Positions 1-8,214 are shown, numbered from the stretch's first letter. The stretch is DNA of 64,000 nt from Pararhizobium sp. A13 (GCF_040126305.1 NZ_CP149510.1:3545001-3609000), one strand, 5' to 3'. Translations and numbers: made by a program. Notes: generated from the letters alone by a model not told the origin.

Positions 1-356
1 GCCTGATCGTGGTTGTCATTGGCCGCAGTGCTGGTCGGATCGGCGAGAAAACTCGCCGCATTGCGCCGCTCCCGCATCTGGCTACGCTGATGGTCGCGCG
101 CCGCATTCAGCGTCAGCGCATAGAGCCAGGTGCGAAACCGGCTCGCCCCACGGAAGGTCCGGATCGTATTCGCGAGCTTCACGCAAACCGTCTGGGTGAT
201 ATCCTCGGCATCGCTGACATTGCCGGACCAGCGCCAGGCAACAGAATGCACAAAATCATAGTGTCTTTCGACGAGCAGGCCGAAAGCATTCCGGTCGCCT
301 CCCTGCGCCTTTTCGATCAGCTCTTCGTCCAAGTCATCAGCCCGGATTTGTTGCAA
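1..356 (-). CDS. ECF-family RNA polymerase sigma factor (partial, C-terminus outside window)
   Basis: About 118 codons are visible; the rest lies beyond the left edge. The translated minus strand contains a sigma region 2 core (NAFGLLVERHYDF, then DAEDITQTVCVKL, then FRTWLYALTLNAARD), which binds core RNA polymerase and the -10 element. Region 4 is off the window. No ATG or GTG opens the frame after the upstream stop; a TTG at 356 is the first plausible start, with another TTG a few codons later, so the start is uncertain. It lies 55 bases downstream of the phosphodiester glycosidase-like gene on the same strand and may be co-transcribed. The target regulon cannot be inferred from the visible part. 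Confidence 0.8.
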   Translation of the reverse strand, partial: MQQIRADDLDEELIEKAQGGDRNAFGLLVERHYDFVHSVAWRWSGNVSDAEDITQTVCVKLANTIRTFRGASRFRTWLYALTLNAARDHQRSQMRERRNAASFLADPTSTAANDNHDQ

Positions 357-410
357 CTGGTATTGGGACGTTCCACGAGGCCCGATCCTTGGGGCGATAC
401 AAAAATTATT

Positions 411-1160
411 TCATGCGCCCGGAATTTTCTTCGTCACGGCGATGACCGGCCCGATCGGATGGGCATTGTCGTAGCGGCTCATGCTGGGCGCGAACAAGCT
501 GGAGATCGATCCATCGAGAAAAAGCGCGTTGGCGCAATCCAGCTGATCGCGAAACAGCGTCGCGAAATCATGGAAACGCACGGGTTCCAGAGAAATGGCG
601 AAAACAGCCTTTCCGTCGCGCGCGACACCGACGCCGTTGCGGATCTGCAGGCTGTCGCTTTGCGGCAAGAAGGCCGGGTGCAGCGCGCCCTCAATGACGA
701 GCATCGGCCCGGACTGCGTGGCAAAGTCCGGCTTGATTCCCGCCGCGGCATAGGCCTCGGTTTCCATCACCCCTGCCCGGCCACCCTGCAAGAAGAACAC
801 GCCGTTTGGTTTCAGATAAAAATTGCCCCAGCTTTTTCCGCGATCGATCGCCTTGCGCTCGACGCCGTCGGTGACCAGCAATCCGACAGAGCTCAGGTCT
901 GCCTCGTACATGCCGCCGTTCATCGCAAATTCGAGATACTCGCCCTCCTGTCGCAGATCGCGGGAGAGGTTTTCGAAACCGCCATAGGGCAGACCGTCGC
1001 GGCCACGATGGAAAATGCGGATTTCGCTCGCTGCAGGGTCGAAGCTGCACACCGCATACGGCTGCGTCAAATGCATCACCTTACGGCAGGCAGCAGCAGC
1101 GTCGTCAGCGGAAGAAGCAAAAGCAGTCATGGCCAACCCGATACTCCAATAGCGGAACAT
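411..1160 (-). CDS. Phosphodiester glycosidase (NAGPA/DUF2233) family exported protein
   Basis: A 249-residue protein with an N-terminal signal peptide (hydrophobic FRYWSIGLAMTAFASS, Ala-rich cleavage area), so probably periplasmic. The body has the signature blocks of the DUF2233/NAGPA fold: FAMNGGMY, LKPNGVFF, TQSGPMLVIEG, RNGVGVARDG and FLDGSISSL. Characterised relatives hydrolyse phosphodiester-linked sugars (mammalian uncovering enzyme). The bacterial branch is mostly uncharacterised, so the substrate is unknown. It reads toward the ECF sigma gene and follows the broken ferredoxin-type gene on the same strand. Family assignment is firm; function is only general. Confidence 0.85.
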   Translation of the reverse strand: MFRYWSIGLAMTAFASSADDAAAACRKVMHLTQPYAVCSFDPAASEIRIFHRGRDGLPYGGFENLSRDLRQEGEYLEFAMNGGMYEADLSSVGLLVTDGVERKAIDRGKSWGNFYLKPNGVFFLQGGRAGVMETEAYAAAGIKPDFATQSGPMLVIEGALHPAFLPQSDSLQIRNGVGVARDGKAVFAISLEPVRFHDFATLFRDQLDCANALFLDGSISSLFAPSMSRYDNAHPIGPVIAVTKKIPGA

Positions 1161-1225
1161 CCAAATCCCTTTTCATGCAGCATCCGAGTCTGCCCGGCGA
1201 CAAAAGCAAAATGACGGTCGAAATG

Positions 1226-1929
1226 CTACACACTGAGGGCAGCCATATGAAACCGCAGCTGTTCCGGCTGATAGCGGTATTGCACCCCGACTGGACAGGC
1301 ATTGCGGGCGAGACATCCGCTCACCATGCAGCCAGCCTTGCCTTCCGCCATTTTCAGATGTGCGCGACAAGGCGCAATCTGAAAACCCAAGGCCAAGACA
1401 GCATCCACCGGACAACTTGAAAGGCAAGGCTTGTCGGGACAGTGGTCGCAGGGATGAACATGGACGGTCGGTGGTAATGCAGGGAGAAATTGGCCGAAAC
1501 CGAGGGCACCACGGTAACCGTGCCACAGGCCATATTCCGGATGAATGAGAATGCCGAGCGGCGACGGCCGCAGACCCTCGGCGCGCATCGCCCATTGCTG
1601 GAAGGGCTGCCACGGCGGATCGGACGGAAAATAGGCGGTTGCACAAAAGTCTCGCGCGACCGGCTCGATCACAGCTTTCGACCAGCTATCCAGCGGGTCC
1701 TGCGCGTCCTTGTTCGCCGGCACCGCGCGCCAGCGTTCGAACGCCGGCCAGATGGAACTACCGGTATTCCCGAGCAGACGACACTTGCAGCCGCCGCCCC
1801 CTCTTTCAGGACCGGTGCCCTATCTCCATCGGCAAAATTGACGACGCCGCGCAAAAAAACTCCGTGCGGTTCAAGGACCGCACGGAGTTTCGTCAAAACA
1901 TCATCCGATGATGTCAGCGGGCCGCTCAT
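1226..1929 (-). pseudogene. 4Fe-4S ferredoxin-type protein, split by a frameshift
   Basis: Two overlapping frames together read as one protein of roughly 235 residues. The N-terminal part starts at the ATG at 1929 (MSGPLTSSDDVLTKLRAVL...). The C-terminal part contains GNTGSSIWPAFERW, DPLDSWSKAVI, then two cysteine clusters (CDHCPDKPCLSSCP and C-x-H..CMVSGCLARNACP) typical of two [4Fe-4S] clusters. The frame changes near 1772-1780 and is explained by one missing base. If intact, the protein would be a soluble electron carrier. It sits just downstream of mttB and overlaps by ATGA an open stretch that follows the mttB stop, so it could supply electrons to corrinoid reactivation or accept them from the MetV/MetF pair (inference). 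A sequencing error is as likely as true decay. Confidence 0.75.
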
Positions 1930-2036
1930 TTCGGTTTCGGCCCCTGTCGGTCGTAGTGCGGACGCCAGACCTCTTTCTGGATGAGGTCGGCCACCTGTGC
2001 CGCGCCGCCTTGCTCCCTGGCGTTCTCGGGCTCGCT
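1926..2036 (-). other. In-frame open extension downstream of the mttB TGA stop
   Basis: After the TGA that ends mttB, the same frame stays open for 36 sense codons with protein-like composition (…QVADLIQKEVWRPHYDRQG…). It ends in a TGA that overlaps the ATG of the downstream ferredoxin-type gene (ATGA). A 4-base stop/start overlap is typical of translated, coupled neighbours. The stretch may therefore be the ancestral C-terminus of MttB cut off by a nonsense change, a readthrough product, or chance. Confidence 0.35.
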
Positions 2037-3611
2037 TCAGGTGAAGGCGTCCGGCATGGAGTCCTTCTTGCGAGCGATATAGTCCTTGAGCGCGTCGTCG
2101 ATCGCCGGATCGAGATACGGTGCCTCATAGTGTTCCAGCCAGCTTCGGGCCAAAGCGTTGGCGCGCTGCTCGATCCGCTTCTCGCCCTCGATTTCCCACT
2201 GCTCGAAGGAGTTGTTATCAGCAAGCGCCGAGCGGTAGAACGCCGTCTGGAAGTTGGCCTGCGTATGGGCGCAGCCGAGATAGTGGCTGCCCGGACCGAC
2301 TTCGCGGATGGCATCGAGCGCCTGCGCGTTTTCGGAGAGATCGACACCTTCGGCCATCTTCTGCATCATGCCGAGCTGGTCCTGGTCGATCATGAACTTC
2401 TCGTAGGACGACACCAGACCGCCTTCGAGCCAGCCGGCCGCATGCAGCGAGAAGTTCGTGCCGGCAAGCAGCGTCATGTTGAGCGTATTGGCCGACTCAT
2501 GCGCCGCCTGCGCATCCGGAACCTTGGAGCCGCAAAGCGACCCGCCGGTGCGGAACGGCAGACCAAGCCGTCGCGCAAGCTGGGCCGCACCGTAGGAAAC
2601 CAGCGACGGCTCCGGCGTACCGAAGGTCGGCGCACCGGACTGCATCGAAATCGAAGCCGCAAACGTGCCGAACAGCACCGGCGCACCCTTGCGGATCAGC
2701 TGGGTGAAGGAGGCACCCGCCAGCACTTCGGCGAGGATCTGCGTCAGCGTGCCGGTCACCGTCACCGGGCTCATGGCGCCCGAAAGAATGAACGGCGAGA
2801 TCACGGTTGCCTGGTTGTGACGCGCGTAGACCTTCAAGGCTCCGACCATGGTCTCGTCGAATACCATCGGCGAGTTGGCGTTGATCAGGTTCAGCGTGAC
2901 GCAGTTGTTTTCGACAAAATCATCGCCGAAAACGAGCTTGGCCATCGCGATCGTGTCCTCGGCGCGTTCCGGCGCTGTGACCGAGCCCATGAACGGCTTG
3001 TCGGAATATTTGATATGGCTGTAGACCATGTCGAGATGGCGCTTGTTGACCGGAATATCGACCGGTTCGCACACCGTGCCACCCGAAGAGTGCATGGACG
3101 GCGCCATATAGGCGAGCTTCACGAAATTGCGGAAGTCTTCGATCGTCGCGTAGCGCCGGACGCCTTCTAGGTCGCGCACGAAGGGAGGACCGTAGACCGG
3201 CGCGAAGACCGTCGCCTTGCCGCCGATCTGCACACTGCGCTCCGGATTGCGCGCATGCCAAGTGAAGACTGGCGGCGCGGACTTCAGAAGCTCGCGGCAC
3301 AGGCCCTTCGGGAAATGCACCCGCTCGCCCCGAACGTCGGCCCCTGCTTCCTTCCACAGCGCCAAGGCTTCGGCGTCGTCACGGAATTCGATGCCGATTT
3401 CTTCGAGCACCGTATCGGCATTACGCTCGATGAGCTGGAGGCCTTCCTCGTCGAGAACCTCATATTCGCGGATCTTGCGGGTGATATACGGAAGCGACGG
3501 CCCCGCGCCGCCGCCGGTGCGCGAGGCGCGCCTTGCTGCGGCACCGCGGCCCTCGCCGCGCGTCCGGCGGCCGCCACCACTTTCTTCAGTGTGTTCCGTT
3601 ACTTCGGTCAT
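2037..3611 (-). CDS. MttB-family (non-pyrrolysine) trimethylamine/betaine:corrinoid methyltransferase
   Basis: A 524-residue member of the trimethylamine methyltransferase superfamily, a TIM-barrel enzyme that moves a methyl group from an amine to a cob(I)alamin-bound partner. Conserved blocks include GTVCEPVDIPVNKRHLD, SDKPFMGSVTAPERA, GALKVYARHNQ and SHYLGCAHTQANFQTAFYRS. There is no in-frame TAG, so it belongs to the branch without pyrrolysine. Studied non-Pyl members use quaternary amines such as glycine betaine; the substrate here is not determined. Residues about 12-40 form an unusual Gly/Arg-rich tail before the conserved domain. It is divergent from the corrinoid-protein gene across a 390-base gap. 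Cytoplasmic. Confidence 0.88.
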   Translation of the reverse strand: MTEVTEHTEESGGGRRTRGEGRGAAARRASRTGGGAGPSLPYITRKIREYEVLDEEGLQLIERNADTVLEEIGIEFRDDAEALALWKEAGADVRGERVHFPKGLCRELLKSAPPVFTWHARNPERSVQIGGKATVFAPVYGPPFVRDLEGVRRYATIEDFRNFVKLAYMAPSMHSSGGTVCEPVDIPVNKRHLDMVYSHIKYSDKPFMGSVTAPERAEDTIAMAKLVFGDDFVENNCVTLNLINANSPMVFDETMVGALKVYARHNQATVISPFILSGAMSPVTVTGTLTQILAEVLAGASFTQLIRKGAPVLFGTFAASISMQSGAPTFGTPEPSLVSYGAAQLARRLGLPFRTGGSLCGSKVPDAQAAHESANTLNMTLLAGTNFSLHAAGWLEGGLVSSYEKFMIDQDQLGMMQKMAEGVDLSENAQALDAIREVGPGSHYLGCAHTQANFQTAFYRSALADNNSFEQWEIEGEKRIEQRANALARSWLEHYEAPYLDPAIDDALKDYIARKKDSMPDAFT

Positions 3612-4001
3612 TTGCTATCCTCTCCCGCGCGTATCCTGCGCACTTGTCGAACCTATGCTACCAAGCCTCGGCACCGGAACGGTTCTCAATGCGCCAACAA
3701 GTGGCGCAACTCGGACACGGTCTTAACAGAGCTCCCCGCCCGAAGACAGGGCGCGCCGAATTTTCGCCCACCCTAATAAACAGGAAGGCACAATATCTGG
3801 CAGAATCGCCGCCAAGCTGTCATATAAAACCTTGTTTTTGTTAGGTACATATAGTGGCGAGGACGGATCATCCGGGCGCCGTCGTTTTTCATCGCTTGCG
3901 ACGTCGCATTCGAAAAGAGCTTTTGGAACCAACAAAGCTAAGTATAGTGCGTCCGTCCGGGAGGTTGAGCCGGGCAGCGCCAGGAACCGAGGAAACCTAT
4001 C
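3612..4001. promoter_or_regulatory. Divergent control region between mttB and corrinoid-protein genes
   Basis: A 390-base gap with no convincing gene. It must hold both divergent promoters. A perfect 12-base palindrome TGCGACGTCGCA lies at 3897-3908; its half resembles the ATGTCGCA word repeated upstream of the GlxA-type regulator gene at 22.2 kb. The corrinoid gene has a ribosome site (GAGGAAA) ending a few bases before the ATG at 4002. No B12-box riboswitch consensus was recognised by eye. Confidence 0.45.
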
Positions 4002-4699
4002 ATGGCAGACGACGAAATCATTCTCGAGGATCTCTCCGACGACGAACTCGTGCAGCAGATGCATGACGACCTCTATGACGGGTTGAAGGAAGAGATCGAG
4101 GATGGCACCAACATCCTTCTGAAGCGCGGTTGGGCGCCCTACGACGTCCTGACCCAGGCACTCGTCGAAGGCATGCGTATCGTTGGCATCGACTTCCGTG
4201 ACGGCATCCTGTTCGTTCCCGAAGTTCTGTTGTCCGCCAACGCGATGAAGGCCGGTATGTCCATTCTCCGCCCGCTGCTGCAGCGACCGGCGCACCGAAG
4301 CAGGGCAAAGTCGTCATCGGTACCGTCAAGGGCGACATCCACGACATCGGCAAGAACCTCGTCGGCATGATGATGGAAGGTGCTGGTTTCGACGTCGTCG
4401 ACCTCGGCATCAACAACCCGGTTGAAAACTACCTCGACGCCATCGAGCGCGAAAAGCCGGATATTCTCGGCATGTCGGCGCTTTTGACGACAACCATGCC
4501 CTATATGAAGGTCGTGATCGACACGATGAAGGAAAAGGGCATGCGCGACGACTACGTCGTTCTCGTCGGCGGTGCGCCGCTCAACGAGGAATTCGGCAAG
4601 GCCGTCGGCGCCGACGCCTATTGCCGCGATGCCGCGGTCGCCGTCGAAACCGCGAAAGACTTCATGAAGCGCAAGCACAACCAGCTGTCCGGCGCCTGA
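4002..4699 (+). pseudogene. Methyltransferase cognate corrinoid protein (MtgC/MttC-like), interrupted by a frameshift
   Basis: Frame one (from ATG 4002) encodes the helical cap domain: SDDELVQQMHDDLYDGLKEE, GWAPYDVLTQALVEGM and FVPEVLLSANAMKAG. After about 4280 the continuation is in another frame: ATGAPKQGKVVIGTVKGD, then HDIGKN (His codon 4340-4342, the lower axial cobalt ligand), DVVDLGINN, GMSALLTTTM and GGAPLNEEFG. One extra G near 4280 restores a standard corrinoid protein of about 232 residues. As written, the first frame stops at 4370 without the cobalamin-binding half. The protein would be the methyl carrier between MttB and the methyl-THF methyltransferase. Because the rest of the pathway is intact, a sequence error is plausible. 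Confidence 0.82.
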
Positions 4700-4721
4700 T
4701 CAAAAACCAGTTTGACCAAGC

Positions 4722-4762
4722 AAAACCGGCCGCGCTGATGAAAAGCGCGGCCGGTTTTCTTA
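4722..4762 (+). terminator. Rho-independent terminator after the corrinoid-protein gene
   Basis: Perfect 15-base inverted repeat (arms 4722-4736 and 4744-4758, 7-base loop) rich in G+C, flanked by A and T runs (AAAACC…GGTTTT). It lies 23 bases after the stop codon. The A/T flanks would let it act in both directions, also for the entericidin gene reading toward it. Confidence 0.85.
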
Positions 4763-4857
4763 TATATGGGACCAAGCCTGATGCATGTCGCCCAAAAGTG
4801 CGCCGCGGTTTTGGGACGACGATATGCATAAAACAAAAAACTAAAGTGCAACGCGCT

Positions 4858-5016
4858 TTAGTTGGCAGCACGCCCGACGCTACGGCCGGCGTCTTGGGTT
4901 GCATCCACCGCGTTAGCAGTATCCCGGCCCATGCCGCGGATGGTGTTACCGCATGAAGCGAGAGTGGCGATCGTAAAGAGCACGAGGCCGATGGTGGCGA
5001 TTGTCCTTGCTGTCAT
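4858..5016 (-). CDS. Entericidin A/B family lipoprotein
   Basis: A 52-residue small lipoprotein starting MTARTIATIG with a hydrophobic signal and a lipobox LASC, followed by GNTIRGMGRDTANAVDATQD, the classic entericidin core. The start at 5016 is preceded by AAGGA at good spacing. A longer frame up to 5049 has no such site and would disrupt the signal peptide. Family members are small envelope lipoproteins linked to stress and a toxin-antidote pair in enterics; the rhizobial role is unknown. It is divergent from the DUF1638 gene. Confidence 0.85.
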   Translation of the reverse strand: MTARTIATIGLVLFTIATLASCGNTIRGMGRDTANAVDATQDAGRSVGRAAN

Positions 5017-5050
5017 GGCTTGGGTTCCTTGAACTGAACAGGTGGGCAAG

Positions 5051-5671
5051 ATGGCAGAATCATCTTCGGCTATGCAACGCGCGAAAGCGGAAAAAGTTCA
5101 CGTCATCGGTTGTGGCGCAATTGCCCGCGAAATCCTCGCCGTGTGCGAAGCAAACGGGCTCGACCACATCGATCTCATATGCTTGCCCGCGATCTGGCAC
5201 AACACCCCCGAAAAGATCACGCCCGGCATCAAGACCGCTATCCACAAGGCGCGCGCCGAAGGTTTCGGCCGCATCTTCGTCGCCTATGCCGATTGCGGCA
5301 CGGGAGGCTTGCTGGACAGGCTCTGCGAAGAGGAAAAGGTGGAGCGCATTGCCGGACCGCACTGTTTTTCCTTCTTCGCTGGCAACGCAGCCTTCGAATC
5401 GCGCTGGGACGACGATTTCACCTCGTTTTTCCTTACGGATTTCCTGGCGCGCCAGTTCGAAGCCTTCGTCATCGAACCGCTGGGGCTGGACCGCCACCCG
5501 GAGCTGCGCGACATGTATTTCGGGCACTACAAGAAACTCGTCTACCTGTCGCAGGTCGAAGATGAAAAGCTGCAGCAAAAAGCAAGAGCTGCGGCAGAAA
5601 CGCTCGGTCTCGCCTATGAATACCGCTTTACCGGTTATGGCGATCTGACGCCGGCGCTGCTTCACGCCTGA
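5051..5671 (+). CDS. DUF1638 domain-containing protein
   Basis: A 206-residue soluble protein (KVHVIGCGAIAREIL, then LPAIWHNTPEKI, VAYADCGTGG, AGPHCFSFFAG). It covers the full DUF1638 domain. The family is of unknown biochemical function but is repeatedly found beside corrinoid methyltransferase genes in archaea and anaerobes, and the same holds here, since it follows the corrinoid-protein gene. ATG 5051 is preceded by AGGTGGG; a GTG at 5042 in frame is an alternative. Conserved Cys and His residues (GCGAIA, DCGTGG, GPHCF) suggest metal or cofactor handling, which is inference. Confidence 0.82.
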   Translation: MAESSSAMQRAKAEKVHVIGCGAIAREILAVCEANGLDHIDLICLPAIWHNTPEKITPGIKTAIHKARAEGFGRIFVAYADCGTGGLLDRLCEEEKVERIAGPHCFSFFAGNAAFESRWDDDFTSFFLTDFLARQFEAFVIEPLGLDRHPELRDMYFGHYKKLVYLSQVEDEKLQQKARAAAETLGLAYEYRFTGYGDLTPALLHA

Positions 5672-5800
5672 CATTTCTCAGTGCGGAAACGATCTGTTAG
5701 CCCTGCGCAGAATTTTGCGGCGCTGATCGCATTTGATTTAAGTGCATCGTAACGGCTGCCCGCGACACTCCCTGAACAAACACAACAAAAGGGGACGGGG

Positions 5801-6442
5801 ATGACGGACACTTTCGCGACGGCAGCACTACCGAGGACTGGCGCGCGCAGCCACCCGCAACAACTTTCCCAGCTTCTGCGCAACCTGTCACTCACCGCCG
5901 GGCCGAGGATCACGCTGCGCGACCTCGCGGTTGCCATGGAAGATCGATCGTTCGGCGCATTTCTCGTCGTCTTTGCCCTTCCCAACCTCATCCCGCTGCC
6001 GCCTGGGTCCACCTTCATTCTCGGCCTGCCGCTGATCTTCGTCGCCTGGCAGATGCTGGCATCGCGGCACACCCGCATCTGGCTTCCGAAGCGCATGGGT
6101 GACTACGCGTTCGAAAACGCCACCTTCTTCGTCTTCGTCAACCGCATCTCGCCCTGGCTGCAACGCGCCGAAGCGCTGATCAAGCCGCGCGGCTGGTTTC
6201 TCGGCGGCCGGCTGGCCGAGCGGGCGATCGGCCTGCTGGCCTTGATCCTCGCGATCGTGATCTTCCTGCCTATTCCCTTCGGCAACTGGCTTCCCGCCTT
6301 CGCCCTCGCCGTCATCGGCTTTGCCCATATGGAGCGGGATGGCCTCGGGCTTGTGGCCGGCGCGCTGATCGGCGTCGTGTCGCTGATGGTGGCCGGCACC
6401 ATCATTGCCGCCGCCGGTGCGGTGCTGACGTTCATCGTCTGA
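5801..6442 (+). CDS. exoD: ExoD-family exopolysaccharide synthesis membrane protein
   Basis: A 213-residue integral membrane protein matching ExoD: an N-terminal cytosolic segment with LRNLSLTAGPRITLRDL, the block AMEDRSFGAFLVVFALPNLIPLPPG, and several hydrophobic segments toward the C-terminus (GLLALILAIVIFLPIPFGNWLPA, ALIGVVSLMVAGTII). ExoD was named in Sinorhizobium for effects on exopolysaccharide and nodule invasion; its molecular activity is not settled. It stands 130 bases after the DUF1638 gene and 11 before the formyltransferase gene, so it may be co-transcribed with the one-carbon genes without being functionally related. Confidence 0.88.
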   Translation: MTDTFATAALPRTGARSHPQQLSQLLRNLSLTAGPRITLRDLAVAMEDRSFGAFLVVFALPNLIPLPPGSTFILGLPLIFVAWQMLASRHTRIWLPKRMGDYAFENATFFVFVNRISPWLQRAEALIKPRGWFLGGRLAERAIGLLALILAIVIFLPIPFGNWLPAFALAVIGFAHMERDGLGLVAGALIGVVSLMVAGTIIAAAGAVLTFIV

Positions 6443-6453
6443 AGATTGCGACA

Positions 6454-7230
6454 ATGGAAACGGTACGAGACAAACCCATTGTGATCGTGACGGCGGGTGG
6501 ACGAAATCCGCAGGTCCTGATCAACGCGCTCAATGCCCGTTTTAGCAATGTCACGGTACTCATCGAACAGCCGGAATCAAAGACGCTCTTCCTGAGGCGC
6601 CGCGCCCGCAAACTCGGCTGGATGACCGCTGCCGGCCAGTTCGCCACGATGGTGGTGTCGAAAATTGGAAAACGTTTCACCGAGCAACGCGCCGAAGACA
6701 TTTTGCGCGATTATGGCGTCAGCGCCGCCGTCGACCCGACGATCCCGGTCACCGAAATCGAATCGATCAACAGCGCGGCAGCGATCGAGCACATCCGGCA
6801 AACCGATCCCGCTGTCATGTTCCTGGTCAGTTGTCGCATGCTCTCGACCCTGACGCTGGCTGCCATGCCCTGCCCGGTCGTCAATTTCCATGCCGGCATC
6901 AACCCGCAGTATCGCGGCCTGATGGGTGGCTACTGGGCGCGGGTTCGAAACGACGAGGAGAATTTCGGCGCAACCGTGCATCTGGTCGATGCGGGCGTCG
7001 ATACCGGCGACATCCTCTATCAGTCGCGCGTGAAACCGTCGAAAAGCGACACATTGCACACCTACCCGCTGCTCCAGACTGCAGCCTCCACGGATATCGC
7101 AATTCGCGCCGTTGAAGACGCTCTCTCCGCCGCCCTCAAGCCCTTGCGGGCAAACGGGACTTCCCGCCAATGGTACCATCCGCCGATCTGGACATGGCTC
7201 TGGAACGGCTTCACGCGCGGCATCTGGTAG
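6454..7230 (+). CDS. Formyltransferase-family protein
   Basis: A 258-residue protein with the formyl transferase N-terminal fold. The catalytic triad is in place: Asn144 and His146 in VNFHAGINPQYRG and Asp183 in GVDTGDILY. It is shorter than methionyl-tRNA formyltransferase and lacks its C-terminal tRNA-binding domain. It therefore more likely formylates a small molecule (sugar-amine or similar) using 10-formyl-THF, or acts as a hydrolase. The N-terminus (PIVIVTAGGRNPQVLI) is of the type seen in stand-alone formyltransferases. Its place between exoD and THF-dependent genes is compatible with one-carbon metabolism; the acceptor is unknown. Confidence 0.8.
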   Translation: METVRDKPIVIVTAGGRNPQVLINALNARFSNVTVLIEQPESKTLFLRRRARKLGWMTAAGQFATMVVSKIGKRFTEQRAEDILRDYGVSAAVDPTIPVTEIESINSAAAIEHIRQTDPAVMFLVSCRMLSTLTLAAMPCPVVNFHAGINPQYRGLMGGYWARVRNDEENFGATVHLVDAGVDTGDILYQSRVKPSKSDTLHTYPLLQTAASTDIAIRAVEDALSAALKPLRANGTSRQWYHPPIWTWLWNGFTRGIW

Positions 7231-7343
7231 TTATATCCTCGGCAGGGATACGCGGGTCGCTTTTGAGCATGACGCGCGTCGTGCCAAGGTGAGCCATGAG
7301 GCGCATAGATGCGCATTGTCGGCCAAGAGGAGATTTCGGGCAT

Positions 7344-7646
7344 ATGGCAGATCGCATTATCGTTTACTGGCGTGATATTCCCGCACAGGTCATCATCAAG
7401 CAGGGTCGCAAGAGCGCCAAGCGCGAACTCACCCTGCGCTTTACCGAAGCGATAGACATGTGCGCCATGCGCACCGGTGCTGCCGACAGCGGCGATTATC
7501 TCGCCGAATGGCGCAAAGCCGATCCGGTCCCGGTCTCCGACGATCTGGAGGCGGAAGCCGACAAGGCAGCCGCAGAGCTCGAAGCAGCCTACGACAAGGA
7601 GCGCCTTGTCGCGCTCGTCAAATCCGGTGGTAAAGACAATGGCTGA
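7344..7646 (+). CDS. Small 'virulence factor' family protein in the C1 operon
   Basis: A 100-residue acidic soluble protein (ADRIIVYWRDIPAQVIIK, then LTLRFTEAIDMCAMR) matching the small Virulence_fact domain. ATG 7344 is chosen over an in-frame upstream ATG because AGAGGAG precedes it. It overlaps the MetV-like gene by 8 bases, so translation is coupled. The family name is historical; its consistent linkage to MTHFR-type genes suggests an accessory role in methyl-THF metabolism, which is inference. Confidence 0.75.
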   Translation: MADRIIVYWRDIPAQVIIKQGRKSAKRELTLRFTEAIDMCAMRTGAADSGDYLAEWRKADPVPVSDDLEAEADKAAAELEAAYDKERLVALVKSGGKDNG

Positions 7647-8214
7647 TCCAAAACCCGGCAATGCCGCTCCCGCCATGAAGGCCGCGACCGGCGCCTATAC
7701 GCCCTCTGGCGTTTCACCCAATCGCCGTGCGCGGCGCAGCTACACGATCCGCCTCTGGGCGGTGCGTCATTCGCGTTTCCTCGAATGGTTCTACAGCCGC
7801 TTCGCCGACATGTTCCTGCTGCTCCATCCGCTGTGGAAGGCGCTCGGCTATAACCGGGTGGAAACGCCGATCACCTTCGTTGAGCGCAACGTCAAGGGCC
7901 TGCTGTTCGACTGTCGCATGTGCGGCCAGTGCGTTTTGTCGTCGACCGGCATGTCCTGTCCGATGAACTGCCCGAAACAGCTGCGCAACGGCCCCTGCGG
8001 CGGCGTGCGCGCCAATGGCAACTGCGAAGTCGAGCCGGACATGCCCTGTGTCTGGGTCAAGGCCTGGGAAGGCTCCCGCAACATGGCGAGGGGGGATGCG
8101 ATCATGAACGTGCAGAAACCCGTCAACCAGTCGCTGAGGGAAACCTCTTCCTGGCTGCGTGTGACGGCGCAGGCCGCCGAAGCCCGCGAAGCTGCGGCAA
8201 ACAAGGACGCGTGA
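7639..8214 (+). CDS. MetV-like methylenetetrahydrofolate reductase C-terminal domain protein
   Basis: A 191-residue protein with the Cys-rich MTHFR_C domain: Cys92, 95, 98, 107, 111, 120 and 129 (CRMCGQC, then CPMNCPKQLRNGPCGG), a zinc or Fe-S binding pattern. In acetogens the comparable protein MetV partners with the flavoprotein MetF to form the reductase. Here the next gene is a MetF-like reductase four bases downstream, so a MetVF pair is likely. In an aerobe it would probably run methyl-THF to methylene-THF. ATG 7639 overlaps the preceding gene. Confidence 0.82.
   Translation: MADPKPGNAAPAMKAATGAYTPSGVSPNRRARRSYTIRLWAVRHSRFLEWFYSRFADMFLLLHPLWKALGYNRVETPITFVERNVKGLLFDCRMCGQCVLSSTGMSCPMNCPKQLRNGPCGGVRANGNCEVEPDMPCVWVKAWEGSRNMARGDAIMNVQKPVNQSLRETSSWLRVTAQAAEAREAAANKDA

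Noticed and set aside
9..1214. Long plus-strand reading frame opposite the sigma factor and glycosidase genes
   Set aside because: Antisense shadow of GC-rich coding DNA; the opposite strand shows clear protein families.
1908..3170. 420-codon plus-strand frame
   Set aside because: Lies antisense to the well-conserved mttB gene and has low-complexity, His/Arg-rich composition.
2037..3611. Pyrrolysine readthrough in mttB
   Set aside because: No in-frame TAG inside the gene; it is the non-pyrrolysine type.
3612..4001. Cobalamin riboswitch before the corrinoid genes
   Set aside because: No B12-box consensus or extended conserved stem structure could be recognised.
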